From Macrostomum hystrix (Eukaryota > Platyhelminthes > Macrostomidae), in the NCBI GenBank assembly GCA_950097015.1, contig CATNEN010000025.1:3635001-3699000 (forward strand): a stretch of 64,000 nt of DNA. Reading direction: 5' to 3'. Below the pieces are notes generated by a model. That model ran no database searches and was not told the origin of the DNA. It was given only the letters and a program-made list of their open reading frames with translations. Positions 54,401-64,000 of the stretch are shown in pieces; position 1 is the first letter of the stretch, and each line of letters begins with the position of its first letter. A program made the position numbers and the translations under genes.

Positions 54401-57400
54401 CAGTCACTGTCACACAGATTCTAGAGTTGCAGCTTCAGTCACTGTCACACAGATTCTAGAGTTGCAGCTTCAGTCACTGTCACACAGATTCTAGAGTTGC
54501 AGCTTCAGTCACTGTCACACAGATTCTAGAGTTGTAGCTTCAGTCACTGTCACACAGATTCTAGAGTTGCAGCTTCAGTCACTGTCACACAGATTCTAGA
54601 GTTGTAGCTTCAGTCACTGTCACACAGATTCTAGAGTTGCAGCTTCAATCACTGTCACACAGATTCTAGAGTTGCAGCTTCAGTCACTGTCACACAGATT
54701 CTAGAGTTGCAGCTTCAGTCACTGTCACACAGATTCTAGAGTTGCAGCTTCAGTCACTGTCACACAGATTCTAGAGTTGCAGCTTCAGTCACTGTCACAC
54801 AGATTCTAGAGTTGCAGCTTCAGTCACTGTCACACAGATGCTAGAGTTGCAGCTTCAGTCACTGTCACACAGATTCTAGAGTTGATGTCTCGCGAGACAT
54901 TCTCAGGGTCAGGCGTGTTCTCAAACATCAAATTTAATGGCCTCGAGTGCAGCCAGTGACAAATTCCAAGCATCCGGTAGTTTGAGAGTAAATCTTGCAG
55001 TCTTCCCAAGATAGGAAATTGTTCTACACGGAAAGTCGAAGAACTCATAAACATTCGCAAGTGAATTTCCCGATTTTGAAGGCGAGATCCTTCCTGCCTG
55101 TTCGCCGCCTAATTCTGGGATTAGCGAGTTCAGCTGACTGGGAGCAGGCACGCACTGGGAACGCAGTGAAAGCAGCTTAATTTGGTGTCCCCCGTGCCGA
55201 CTCGAAATTAGGGACAAATTCCTAATGCAACGAGTCCCTGAGACACAGACCTTGATTCGTTTGTGTCTAATTTCGCTCCAACTGAAAGCGTAACTATATA
55301 CACAAATATATAGTACTTGAGCACCCCTGTATGCTAGCCTAATCCTAAAGCCGCTCCATTTTCACTTCATCTGACTGCTCATTCAAGCTTGGATCAGACT
55401 AGCTTTACGAGTACAAAACTTCCCCTTCATCGACTCAATCCAAACTACTTTTCCATCATAGCCGAGTTGTGTGTCTAAGCAAACTGTATCGAAGTTTTGT
55501 CTAGAAAGATGTGTGTGCCTAGAAACAACGATATTTTTGCTTAAGTTCTGGATTTTCATAGATTTGGTTGAATATTTTGGGGTATTACGAGCTTATATAA
55601 AGACTAAAAATACACACGTTGTCTACTGTTATTGCGTGAACTGAAGCTGTGTATTCGCCTGGAGCTGGCGAGTACTCACCCTCGTGACCTGGCAGGTGGG
55701 CCAGCTGAAATTGGATTAGCTTCACCTTGTCTGCGTTACAATGCGGAGTCGGCGTGCCTTCAAACTTACACAATTCACCACCGCCACTGCCACCAAACTG
55801 GTTAACCTGCTGCTGCTGCTGCTGCTGCTGTTGCAGTTGTCCAATAAAGTCTGCCGCCTTCGACATCTCAGCCTCCGTCATGCCGTGCTCAATCAGCATG
55901 GCGAGGTCGCCGCCGCTCAGTAGATCAGCCACCCTGACTCGCTCCGAGAACTTAATATTAGTAGTTTCCACTCGCCAGTGTCATGGATGACTCCACTGGT
56001 TGTATATGCTCTCTCTCCTCTGGCTTGCTATTTCCTCCCTGTTTGTGCTTGCATATCCCGCCAATATATCCTTCTTTGTGCTTCTCTCCTTCTCATCCTC
56101 CTCGATGCGAGTTGGCATGTACTCACTGAACTCACTGTACTCACTGCCCCCACCCCAACCTCACTGCCCAAACATGCGGATCTGGATCAGCTTTGGTTTC
56201 ATTAAGCTCAGTCTCCCACCCTTGCATCCCCAAATCCCCCTGTTTCTTCCCAAGCCAATACCAGGGCCTCCCAAAGCAGAGTCTCTTCATCCCAGCTTCA
56301 GCACGGCAAGCCCAACAAAAGCCAATCAATAAGGAGGATGGGGAACTGGGCCGGGGGGAGAATTCCCCTTTCTATCCATGCGCATCTGTGCTTGAAAGAT
56401 CCCAATGGGATCTGCAGAGTGAGCAGGCCCTCTCTCTCTTCAACTTCTCTATCCCCATCTGGGCTAATCCACAAATAGACCAACACTGGGCAGGAGTTTC
56501 AGGAACCCCTCCAGCTGGCCAAGCCGATGCAGTCGAGGCACTCGCTCATTGTGTGCAGAATTTATTCAGCCGATTACTAAGCCAAACCAATTATTATTAT
56601 TTCATACTCAAAGGTCCCAATTTTCAGAACCGCTCGCTATTCCTAGTCTAACAGCTGGGATCCTGGGGATAAGGGATGAGATGTGGATATGGGATCTCTG
56701 ACCCAGCTAATCCACAGAGCCCAACGCTTGAGTCGAATGCTGCACGGGGATGCATTTGCCCGAGACGGGAGAGGAAGAGAGAAATGAGGGGAGAAGGGGA
56801 AAGGCAGAGTTGAAAGGGACGCAGGCCGAGCTGCGGAGACGCCCCGGTCCGATTTTTTTTGACAAGTCGAATCCATCCCCCAATCCCCATAGCCCCTCCT
56901 CTAACTCCTTTTCTAGCCGTGTTGCCAGACCATTTTTTAACGAACGCTCTCCCTCCACTGTAGATGCAATGTTCCCAAAGCTGATTGGGAAGGCAGCCAT
57001 GTCCAGCCATATGGCCGGCAAATAAGGCGATATTGAGAAGCCCAGGGTTCTCAAGCAGTCATGTGTGTGAGGGTGTTCGCTCCTCACGTCACCGATATGA
57101 GCTGTGAATTCTCCCAGCTACCCAATAATCCCCCTGCTATACGCTATTCTATTATTTCTATTCAGATCTTTTTCACTTCAGTTCAGAAAACAGTATCTTC
57201 AGCGATGCCTTGTTGGGTAGGATTTGGGAATCCGGTTGTCGCAGAGGACTCACAGACGTGTGCCAGTCTCCCAGAGGATTACGATGAAGGCGGCGGCCAT
57301 TATAAAGGGACACCTTGATACAGGCATTTGGAAATGAATTTCATTTCACTCCTAGATCATGTTCGATTCTCAGTTATTATCTCTTCTCAGACATGAAATT

Positions 57401-60400
57401 AATCACCTTCTTTAACACGCCCACGAATTTAATTACGAATTTCAGACAACATTCCACACAGCTTAGCAGCTCCATTATCTAGCTCATTGGCGTGCGTTGG
57501 TTCATTCACTCATACGCTGGTACTAACTCGCTGGATACCATCCTTCCCTTCCTTCTTCCCTAGATTCATCCCTCCCTCCCTTCTTTCTTCCCTAGATTCC
57601 TCCGCCTCCTTTCTTTCTTCCCTAGATTCCTCCCTCCCTCCCTTCTTTCTTCCCTCGATTCCTCCGCCTCCCTTTTTTCTCCCCCAGATTCCTCCCTCCC
57701 TTCTTTCTTCCCTAGATTCCTCCCTCCCTTCTTTCTTCCCTAGATTCCTCCGCCTCCCTTCTTTCTCCCCCAGATTCCTCCCTCCCTTCTTTCTTCCCTA
57801 GATTCCTCCGCCTCCCTTCTTTCTTCCCCAGATTCCTCCACGTCCCTTCTTTCTTCCCTAGATTCCTCCCTCCCTTCTTTCTTCCCTAAATTCCTCCCTC
57901 CCTTCTTTCTTCCCTAGATTCCTCCCACTCCCTTCTTTCTTCCCTAGATTCCTCCCTTCCTTCCTTCTTTCTTCCCTGGATTCCTAGTTAAAGTAGCTAA
58001 CAGTGTTAGGTAAAGCAGCAGCAAAACTCACCAGATCTGACCTCGCTATCCGCCGGCTTGACCTGCATCGGCCTGCTCATCTGGAAGGAGAGCATGGCGC
58101 AGGAATCGTGTCGGATTCGACTCAAATATAGGATGAACTTCTGACGGCAATGCGCCTGTGGTGTTTGCATCTTCTCTTAAAGCCAGCCTTTTCTACCTGC
58201 TCCATAGCCCATAATATGGCCCCTCCCCAGTCCTCCCATTTGTCTTTCACTCTAAACCGGAATAAAAGTGGCTGGCATCTTGCTGAAGCGAGTCAGTATT
58301 TTACTCTTAAAAGAGAGAACGAGAGAGATAGAGGCCGCGAAACTGCGCACAATACTGTACGAACAAGCGACATCCCCCCAAACACCGGTCTCCTAAAACT
58401 GCTCCCATCTTTTTTGTTCTCATTCCATCCCATTGTTCTGTTTTTTAGCCTTTAAACCTCGACACTAGCGAGCTGGTCAGAGCTAATCCTTGCTTTGATT
58501 TCATTTTTTTCTTGCCTTTATTTAAATCTAAAATGCATACTCTAAGTAGTACCAACAGGGACATTTGCTGCAATGAATCAAAACACAGTTGCTAACTTTA
58601 AATTTTACGAACAAGACTTTGTGGCAACTGAGAATCGGTTTCCTAGAATCCGATTTCCTTAAATATTGTTCATAGAATAGTTTTCCTAGAATCGCTTTCG
58701 ACGAGTCGCATTCCTGTAAATAACTTTACTCGAATTATAAAACAATAGTTATTTTCATAGAAACACTATTCTTAGAACCGCATATTCCTAGGCTTTCTTA
58801 GAATCGCCTTCTTCAAATCGCATTCCTAGAATGGATTTCCTTAAATCATCTTAATTTAAAAGCTTTCTTAGAATCGCTTTACTCATATTCACATTTCAAA
58901 AATTTTATTGAAGGAATTTTTATATGAGCACGTTTTTTATAACCGCTTTTCTAGAATTGCTTTCTTCGAATCGCATTCCTAGAATCGCATTCCTAGAATC
59001 GCATTCCTAGAATCGCATTCCTAGAATCGCATTCCTAGAATCGCATTCCTAGAATCGCATTCCTAGAATCGCATTCCTAGAATCGCATTCCTAGAATCGC
59101 ATTCCTAGAATCGCATTCCTAGAATCGCATTGATAGAATGGCTTTCGTGGAATCGCTTTGCTCGAATTTCAGTACAAGTGTTATTTTCAAATAATCACTT
59201 TCTTAGAATGGCTTTCCTAGAAACGCTTTACTCAACTTGCAGCATAATAATAATTTTTTAGAATCGCTTTCCTTTAACACTTTCTTATAATTGCATTTCT
59301 AAAATCACTTGCTAGAATCGCATTTTACGAATCGCCTTTCGATGATACCTCAATTTGAGACTGTCCACTTTCTGACAATGACATCTGGCAATCACAATAG
59401 AATTCAATAGAATTGCTTTTAGATCGCAAATTACGCTATGATCAATTTACCGTTTGCGTAAATTCTGCCGCAGTTCTCGCTCTAGTCGCATTGAGATGTA
59501 AAATTAGCCTAAATTATGAGTAGCTTCCACTAGACCATGGCGTGCATGCCAGCTCTGTGCAAGTAGCGATTCTATTTTTAGAACTGACCCAAGATTTTCA
59601 CTGGATGCTACCCGAAATGGTTGATTTTCCATCAAGAATAAATATAGAATCAGCCTGATGGTGCAAGCTAATAAGGTATCAACTGGCTTGTCCTGAGGTT
59701 ATAAAATCTCTGCAAAAATCTATTGGCCCGCTCAGCAGCAGCTCGTTCTATTGGCAATGGCGCAAACTGCACGAGACAGCAGCCCGGATAGTCGAGCCAG
59801 CCGCAGCAGCGGTAGCCATGGCAACCAGCAGAGGCGCCAAACCACCCTCAAAGCTGTCGGCCGGTGGATCCTGAAGCACCTGATTAGCTTTGACGATCCG
59901 AGAAGGCCCAGACTAGAGCACCAGAGATCTATGGGTTGTCGCCGTCTGCCTTAGTGACTCCGTGTGACAAGTGCAGTCAGTTGCGTATGCTTTTACCGCT
60001 TTGTGTATTATAGATCGTTACTAATGTGAGAGCTTGTAGCTCGAGAGGGGAGTCGGGAGTTCGAATCTCAGCCAATCGCAACCAAAGGGAGGTTGTAGCC
60101 AAGCCTGGTGGTTAGAGCGTCGGACTTACGACTTGAAGGTCGGGGGTTTGATTCCCGATTCCACTGCAACAAATTGTGTCCCTTAGCAAGACACTTAACT
60201 CTGCACTACTTCAGTTCACCCAGCTGTTAAATTGGCTAGGTTAATTGAGGGTTGGTGTGGCTTTCCCCAGTCCATGGACTGGACAGCCGTACGCAGCCTT
60301 CAGATGCCCCGCGGAATAGCTGCGGCTGTGCTGTCGGCTGCACATCCGGCCCGATTGGGGCAGGTGTAATCAATTATTATTCTTATTATGTTAACCAGAG

Positions 60401-62032
60401 CTATAAAAAACCAAAATGATCTGGGGTAGAAATTTGGATTGGTTTTTGTTCGCCCCCGCTGTCCACGGACTGAACAGCTGTACACAGCCTTTGGAAGCGC
60501 CCCACTTAATAGTTGCGGCTGTTACTTTTCATGATATAATTTTGTATTATATGCATTACCCATGTTGTAAGTAACTATTCAACTAACCAGAATTTTTACT
60601 ATGAAAAGTATTCACTTTTGGCATTGTCAGAATTTTGCATTCATTTTTTCACAAAACAAAAATTTGTAATTTTTTTGTGTAAATACTTACCATCTCGATC
60701 ATTAATTTTGTTTGAAAATTGTCATAAAATAAGTATTCAATATTTTTTATAATATACGATGCGACAAATAAAAAATCTCTACCGTACGGTACTCTCTTAA
60801 TAATACAAAAACACCGACAAATGTACTCTTCTTGGACGTACATTTTTATACAGAGCTATGTTGGACAGTTCACAAAATAGGAACGAAAATTAAAGAGGTC
60901 TATTTTTAGCATTGACACAATAAGCAAAGCTATTTAGGTGTCAACAAACCATTGCGCGTTAATACTTTGGAACTGACAAGTACTAAAATATGCGTACCAA
61001 TGTGTAAATTAATTCATCATAGACTAGCTCTGTCGCATCTAGAGATCCTAATACCCCTAGAGCACCTAGAACCCTATAGATCCCCAGATCTCTAGATCCC
61101 CAGATCTCTAGATCCCCAGATCTCTAGATCCCCAGATCTCTAGATCCCCAGATCTCTAGATCCCCAGATCTCTAGATCCCCAGATCTCTAGATCCCCAGA
61201 TGTCTAGATCCCCAGATGTCTAGATCCCCAGATCTCTAGATCCCCAGATCTCTAGATCCCCAGATCTCTAGATCCCCAGATCTCTAGATCCCCAGATCTC
61301 TAGATCCCCAGATCTCTAGATCCCCAGATGTCTAGATCCCCAGATCTCTAGATCCCCAGATCCCTAGATCCCCAGATCCCTAGATCCCCAGATCTCTAGA
61401 TCCCCAGATCCCTATATCCCCAGATCTCTAGATCCCCAGATCTCTAGATCCCCAGATCTCTAGATCCCCAGATCTCTAGATCCCCAGATCTCTAGATCCC
61501 CAGATGTCTAGATCCCCAGATGTCTAGATCCCCAGATCTCTAGATCCCCAGATCTCTAGATCCCCAGATCTCTAGATCCCCAGATCTCTAGATCCCCAGA
61601 TCTCTAGATCCCCAGATCTCTAGATCCCCAGATGTCTAGATCCCCAGATCTCTAGATCCCCAGATCCCTAGATCCCCAGATCCCTAGATCCCCAGATCTC
61701 TAGATCCCCAGATCCCTATATCCCCAGATCTCTAGATCCCCAGATCCCTAGAAGATCTCTAGAAGATCCTATTATTGGTCCCGCTGCATCCATTTCGACC
61801 ATGTCCAGCTTATCTTGTCTACTTCCGGTACAAAATCGGTGTTTCTTTTTATCTAGAGCAAAAGTTCTTATGCAGCTACTTGGAAGTAAAGTAATGAGCA
61901 CCCGGCTGGTAATTAAAGTGAAAAGCATCGAATTTCGGGGGTCACTCACCCCTGGCAGTGTCTGCTTCTCGTGTAGGGCGGCTTGGCAGTGAAGAGCGCT
62001 CTCGCGGTGGATATAGGTGAGAAATGCGCAGC
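48450..62032 (-). CDS. CELF: CELF/Bruno-family RNA-binding protein (5' exons outside recognised range)
   Basis: Exons on the minus strand are 62032-61950 (end of RRM1, [17 protein letters not shown]), 58080-58032 ([12 protein letters not shown]), 54167-53959 (RRM2: [25 protein letters not shown]), 51512-51390 ([19 protein letters not shown]), 50394-49953 (Ala/Gly/Gln-rich linker), 49203-49150 ([17 protein letters not shown]) and 48835-48450 (AYNPFIS, then RRM3: [21 protein letters not shown], ending [16 protein letters not shown] and TGA). All phases agree across GTGAG-type donors (the 49150 donor is GTGCG) and CAG acceptors. The three-RRM layout with a long divergent linker, and the RRM3 tail, are diagnostic for CELF/Bruno proteins. 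These bind GU-rich RNA and control splicing, translation and decay. The first part of RRM1 and the N-terminus were not found up to 64000. Nearly every intron contains a minisatellite. Confidence 0.93.
49380..49735. repeat. 22-25-bp minisatellite in a CELF intron
   Basis: About 15 copies of a unit with core ggcagccaccgtggatttgg. Variable G-runs give unit lengths from 22 to 25. Many frames are open on both strands because stops are rare in the unit; none is a gene. Confidence 0.9.
50465..50703 (-). mobile_element. tRNA-derived SINE, copy 1
   Basis: The minus strand starts with a tRNA-like head (GTAGCCTTGTGGTTTGAGCA, with B box GGGTTCGATTCC). A conserved body follows (TAGCAAGACACTTAACTC, CAGCTGTTAAAT, TCGGCTGCACATC, TTGGGGCAGGTGTAA) and a short A/T-rich tail. 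The body matches copy 2 at 60095. It lies in the CELF intron. Confidence 0.85.
51539..51780 (-). repeat. 20-bp minisatellite next to a CELF 3' splice site
   Basis: Twelve near-identical copies of cacctgttagactgttaagt. In the sense of CELF each unit contains CTAAC and CAGGTGACT. The array begins about 27 bases upstream of the exon at 51512. Confidence 0.95.
52432..53946 (-). repeat. 50-bp minisatellite, about 30 copies, abutting a CELF donor site
   Basis: The unit contains agcctcaaccaatgagcctt, gtatctcagc (or gtatcacagc) and aatgccctacaccatcac. Copies are nearly identical. Its end lies about a dozen bases from the 5' splice site of the RRM2 exon. Confidence 0.95.
54290..54885 (-). repeat. 35-bp minisatellite, about 17 copies, in a CELF intron
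   Basis: The unit contains gcttcagtcactgtcacac and agattctagagttg. Copies are nearly identical. It lies about 120 bases upstream of the RRM2 exon. Confidence 0.95.
55680..55950 (-). CDS. Candidate alternative exon of CELF with polyglutamine
   Basis: An open frame includes [19 protein letters not shown], a run of nine Gln, a Gly-rich stretch and [17 protein letters not shown]. It ends at a strong GTGAGT donor in phase 1, the phase required by the RRM2 exon at 54167. A possible acceptor at 55951 (TTAAG after TACTAAT) is phase 0, the same as exon 58080-58032, so it could replace that exon. Alternatively, the ATG at 55899 could start an isoform lacking RRM1. No RRM similarity is visible. It could also be a chance frame. 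Confidence 0.4.
55990..57536. other. CELF intron, no gene supported
   Basis: Several overlapping frames exist on both strands, but none shows a domain, repeat or consistent splice pattern. Confidence 0.5.
57537..57985 (-). repeat. Polypyrimidine/polypurine minisatellite in a CELF intron
   Basis: Variable copies of about 27-30 bases (ttctttcttccctagattcc and ctccctccc). The plus strand is almost all pyrimidine, so the CELF transcript is purine-rich here. It ends about 47 bases from the small exon at 58032-58080. Confidence 0.9.
58970..59130. repeat. 14-bp tandem repeat within a zone of related scattered motifs
   Basis: Eleven or more perfect copies of agaatcgcattcct. Degenerate versions (cctagaatcgctttc and similar) are scattered over 58620-59340. 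Confidence 0.92.
59757..59954 (+). CDS. Small basic protein, possible intron-nested gene
   Basis: A 65-codon frame starts at ATG 59757, preceded by TATAAAA at 59700-59706. That places a start site near 59730 and gives a short leader. The protein is Ser/Arg-rich ([18 protein letters not shown]) followed by [15 protein letters not shown], a possible amphipathic helix. No family is recognised. It lies antisense in a CELF intron. The correctly spaced TATA box is the main support. Confidence 0.35.
   Translation: MAQTARDSSPDSRASRSSGSHGNQQRRQTTLKAVGRWILKHLISFDDPRRPRLEHQRSMGCRRLP
60095..60395 (+). mobile_element. tRNA-derived SINE, copy 2
   Basis: The head is gtagccaagcctggtggtta with B box gggtttgattccc. 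The body (tgtcccttagcaagacactt, cagctgttaaattgg, tcggctgcacatccgg) and tail (attattattcttatta) match copy 1. The 'tagcaagacacttaac' segment resembles the conserved core of V-type SINEs. A diverged partial copy follows at about 60450-60525. Confidence 0.85.
61062..61745 (-). repeat. 16-bp minisatellite, left side of CELF RRM1 exon
   Basis: About 43 copies of atctctagatccccag, with variants (atgtctag, atccctag, atccctat) that recur with a 304-base (19-unit) offset. Confidence 0.95.
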
Positions 62033-62262
62033 CTGCGGTATCAAGGTGAGCAATATTTTGAGCAACTGATAGACAATTTGTTATCTAAGGGTTTGGTAGC
62101 ACAAAAAATGAAAATAAAATAGCTTTTCACACCGGAAAAACGCGAGATAAAAAGAAACAGCGGTTTTGTACCGGAAGTAGACAAGATAAGCTGGACATCG
62201 TTGAAATACTCGTAGATGCAGCGGGATCAATAATAGGATCTTCTAGAGATCTGGGGGTCTGG
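61746..62262. repeat. Inverted repeat enclosing the CELF RRM1 exon
   Basis: Left arm 61746-61853 and right arm 62146-62262 are about 90% complementary by eye, for example gtccagcttatcttgtctac (from 61803) against its inverse (62176 onward). The loop of about 290 bases contains exon 62032-61950. Outside the arms lie complementary minisatellites (61062-61745 and 62262-62530). Confidence 0.9.
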
Positions 62263-62530
62263 GGATCTAGGGATCTGGGGATCTATGGATCTGGGGATCT
62301 AAGAATCTGGGGATCTAAGGAATCTAGGGATCTAGAGATATGGGATTTAGGGAACTGGGGATCTAGGAATCTAGGGAACTGGGGATCTAAGAATCTGGGG
62401 ATCTAGGGATCTAGAGATATGGGGGATCTAGGGAACTAGGGATCGAAGAATCTGGGGATCAAGGGATCTAGGGAACTGGGGATCTAGGGAACTGGGGATC
62501 TATGGATCTGGGGATCTAGGGATCTCCAGA
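62262..62530 (+). repeat. Degenerate 16-bp repeat, right side of CELF RRM1 exon
   Basis: Units like ctggggatctagggat are the reverse complement of the left array unit and more diverged. Confidence 0.9.
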
Positions 62531-62537
62531 TCCACTT

Positions 62538-62647
62538 GCCTGCGGTGTCAAGGTGAGCAATATTTTGAGCAACTGATAGACAATTTGTTTATCTAAGGGT
62601 TTAATGGCACAAAAAAATATAAAAAGAAAATAGCTTCTCACACCGGA
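62538..62647 (-). repeat. Duplicate of the intron end upstream of the RRM1 exon
   Basis: About 110 bases repeat 62031-62138 in direct orientation (gcctgcggt, tcaaggtgagcaatattttg and so on). The copy includes the CELF acceptor (CCGCAG on the minus strand) but not the exon. Confidence 0.9.
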
Positions 62648-62649
62648 AG

Positions 62650-63590
62650 AAAGCTTCCGGCTTTGAAACAGGCAGAAAAACGAATATGAATGTCAAATTC
62701 CAACAAAAAATTATAGAAACCAAGTTAATATGTATGACAGTTATACAGATCTTATAATCGAAAACCAACTTCATCACAGGTGAAAGAAAAAATTAAACCC
62801 TTTAGTTTGAGAATCTTCCCTTGAAAAGCAAATCGCAAAAATTAGGCAAAAAAGTCAAACTAACATTCGCAATGTTTCCAGGAAAGTCTACCTGAAACCG
62901 CTACAGCAACTCGTGCTTTTGATCATGAACCGAAATTCATATTTAGTCGATTTTTTTGCGTTGAACTTGAAATTCAAGCAAACTCGCGTGGGCTGAAAAG
63001 TTTTTTAGGAGCATCAAAATAGGATTTTAGGCACAGATACTTGTAATCAGCATGGATTCGATCAGAAAGAAGGATTTGGGAATAAAAGTTTTACTGCTCG
63101 TTATTGAAACTTTTAAGCATTTGATTTTAATTATTTTCGACTAAAAAGTCTTAATTTTTTGACCGAAAGATCGGGAGTTCGAATCTCATCATTCATTTGT
63201 TTATTCCTACTACTGGCAAAGTCTACGATCTCAATTCCATTGCAGCAACAGCAGAAGCTGTTTATAGCTAACGGAAGGATTGCTGAGGAGGCCAGACAGC
63301 GAAATCGTTGGGAAATTGGATGCGAATCGGGAGGTTGGGAGAAATAATTGTTCCCGCATGAAGACAAATTTCCGCCGCTCCGCTCAGCGCGGAAGACAAC
63401 AGACTCAGCAGCAACTGCTTCTCCAGCAACTTCCGATCCCATGACTGAGGGGCGGCCCGTTGTCTTCCTGCTCAGCTTTCGCTCTGCTGATTCTGAAGAA
63501 TCCGAAATAGGCGGAGAAGGGGCGAGGCGAGGGCGAGATGCGACGAAGGAGCGGCGAAAAGCGGAATTAAAAAATGTCGCATAAAAGGAG
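62650..63590. other. CELF upstream intron, no gene supported
   Basis: Mostly AT-rich. A tRNA B-box-like gggagttcgaatctc occurs at 63172-63187 (also at 60055-60070), perhaps a SINE fragment. The missing 5' exons of CELF were not found. Confidence 0.5.
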
Positions 63591-63599
63591 GTGCGAGTT

Positions 63600-64000
63600 A
63601 GGGCGGATTAAAGACGGTTGGATTAAAGAGGATGGGTTAACGAGGGACGGATTACAAGGGTGTGGATCAACGAGGGTAAAATAACGATGGGGGATTAATG
63701 AGGGTGGATTAAGAAGGAATGGAGTAAAGTGGAGCGGATTAACGAGGGTAGGTTAAAATGAGAAGGATTAAAGTAGGGTGGATTTACGAGAGGAAAATTA
63801 TAAAATGATGGATCAAAGTGGGGTTGAATTAACGAGGAGGTGGATTAACGAGGAAGTGGATTACCGAGCAGGTGGATTAACGAGGGTGGATTAACGAGGG
63901 GTGGATTATCGAGTAGGTTAATTAACGAGTAGGTGAATTAACGAGGAGGTGAATTAACGAGGAGGTGAATTAACGAGGAGGTGAATTAACGAGGAGGTGA
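63600..64000 (+). repeat. Degenerate 12-16-bp repeat (ggattaacgagg family), continues past the window
   Basis: Units such as aggtggattaacgagg become more regular toward the right edge (aggaggtgaattaacg from 63935). Confidence 0.9.

Noticed and set aside
56141-57087. Overlapping frames of 60-150 codons on both strands
   Set aside because: Low-complexity composition with no domain, repeat or consistent splicing.
57487-57801. Plus-strand Pro/Ser/Phe-rich frame of 104 codons
   Set aside because: Polypyrimidine minisatellite read through.
60095-60170. tRNA gene on the plus strand
   Set aside because: Same SINE family; the head is diverged and the body continues.

Overview
This window is animal (bilaterian) nuclear DNA, not bacterial. 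Genes are split by GT-AG introns whose donors are mostly GTGAG. Noncoding DNA is AT-rich and packed with minisatellites, SINEs and several classes of transposon. The host genes recognised are a CELF/Bruno RNA-binding protein, pyroglutamyl-peptidase I, pyrroline-5-carboxylate reductase and a small four-helix membrane protein. Together with the abundance of minisatellites they suggest a lophotrochozoan, perhaps a free-living flatworm of the Macrostomum type. The species is a guess; the phylum-level call is inference.

Layout. (1) 1-4.2 kb: a minus-strand BEL/Pao LTR retrotransposon, cut by the window edge and missing most of its pol. (2) 6.44-16.37 kb: a 9.9-kb DNA transposon bounded by 22-bp terminal inverted repeats. 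It carries three minus-strand genes: a decayed tnp2/EnSpm-like transposase, a two-exon coiled-coil gene, and a BEN-domain gene. (3) 16.9-19.3 kb: a broken Tc1/mariner-IS630-type DDE transposase and an intact Crypton-type tyrosine recombinase. (4) 21.8-24.2 kb: the last exon of a PYCR gene and a complete two-exon PGPEP1 gene. Both contain the same 21-bp minisatellite family. (5) 26.7-39.7 kb: a three-exon tetraspan-protein gene. Its 12.3-kb second intron holds a Helitron remnant (27,440-34,388), itself interrupted by an apparently intact hAT transposon (29,145-33,794, 8-bp target duplication) and a 292-bp hAT MITE (8-bp target duplication). A second, decayed tyrosine recombinase lies further along the same intron. 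(6) 40.7-46.7 kb: large minisatellites and a decayed hAT element with an 8-bp target duplication. (7) 48.45-62.03 kb: a minus-strand CELF gene, from part of RRM1 through RRM2 to RRM3 and the stop codon. Six of its exon junctions are resolved, and most of its introns hold a different minisatellite.

How it works together. The host genes serve RNA processing (CELF), proline and pyroglutamyl metabolism (PYCR, PGPEP1) and a membrane function (tetraspan). No operon is evident. The rest is mobile DNA with a clear nesting order, plus tandem arrays, several of which look as if they carry splice signals. The most notable structures are the three-gene BEN-carrying transposon, a CELF RRM1 exon sitting in the loop of a long inverted repeat, and a 35-bp array in which every unit looks like a micro-exon.
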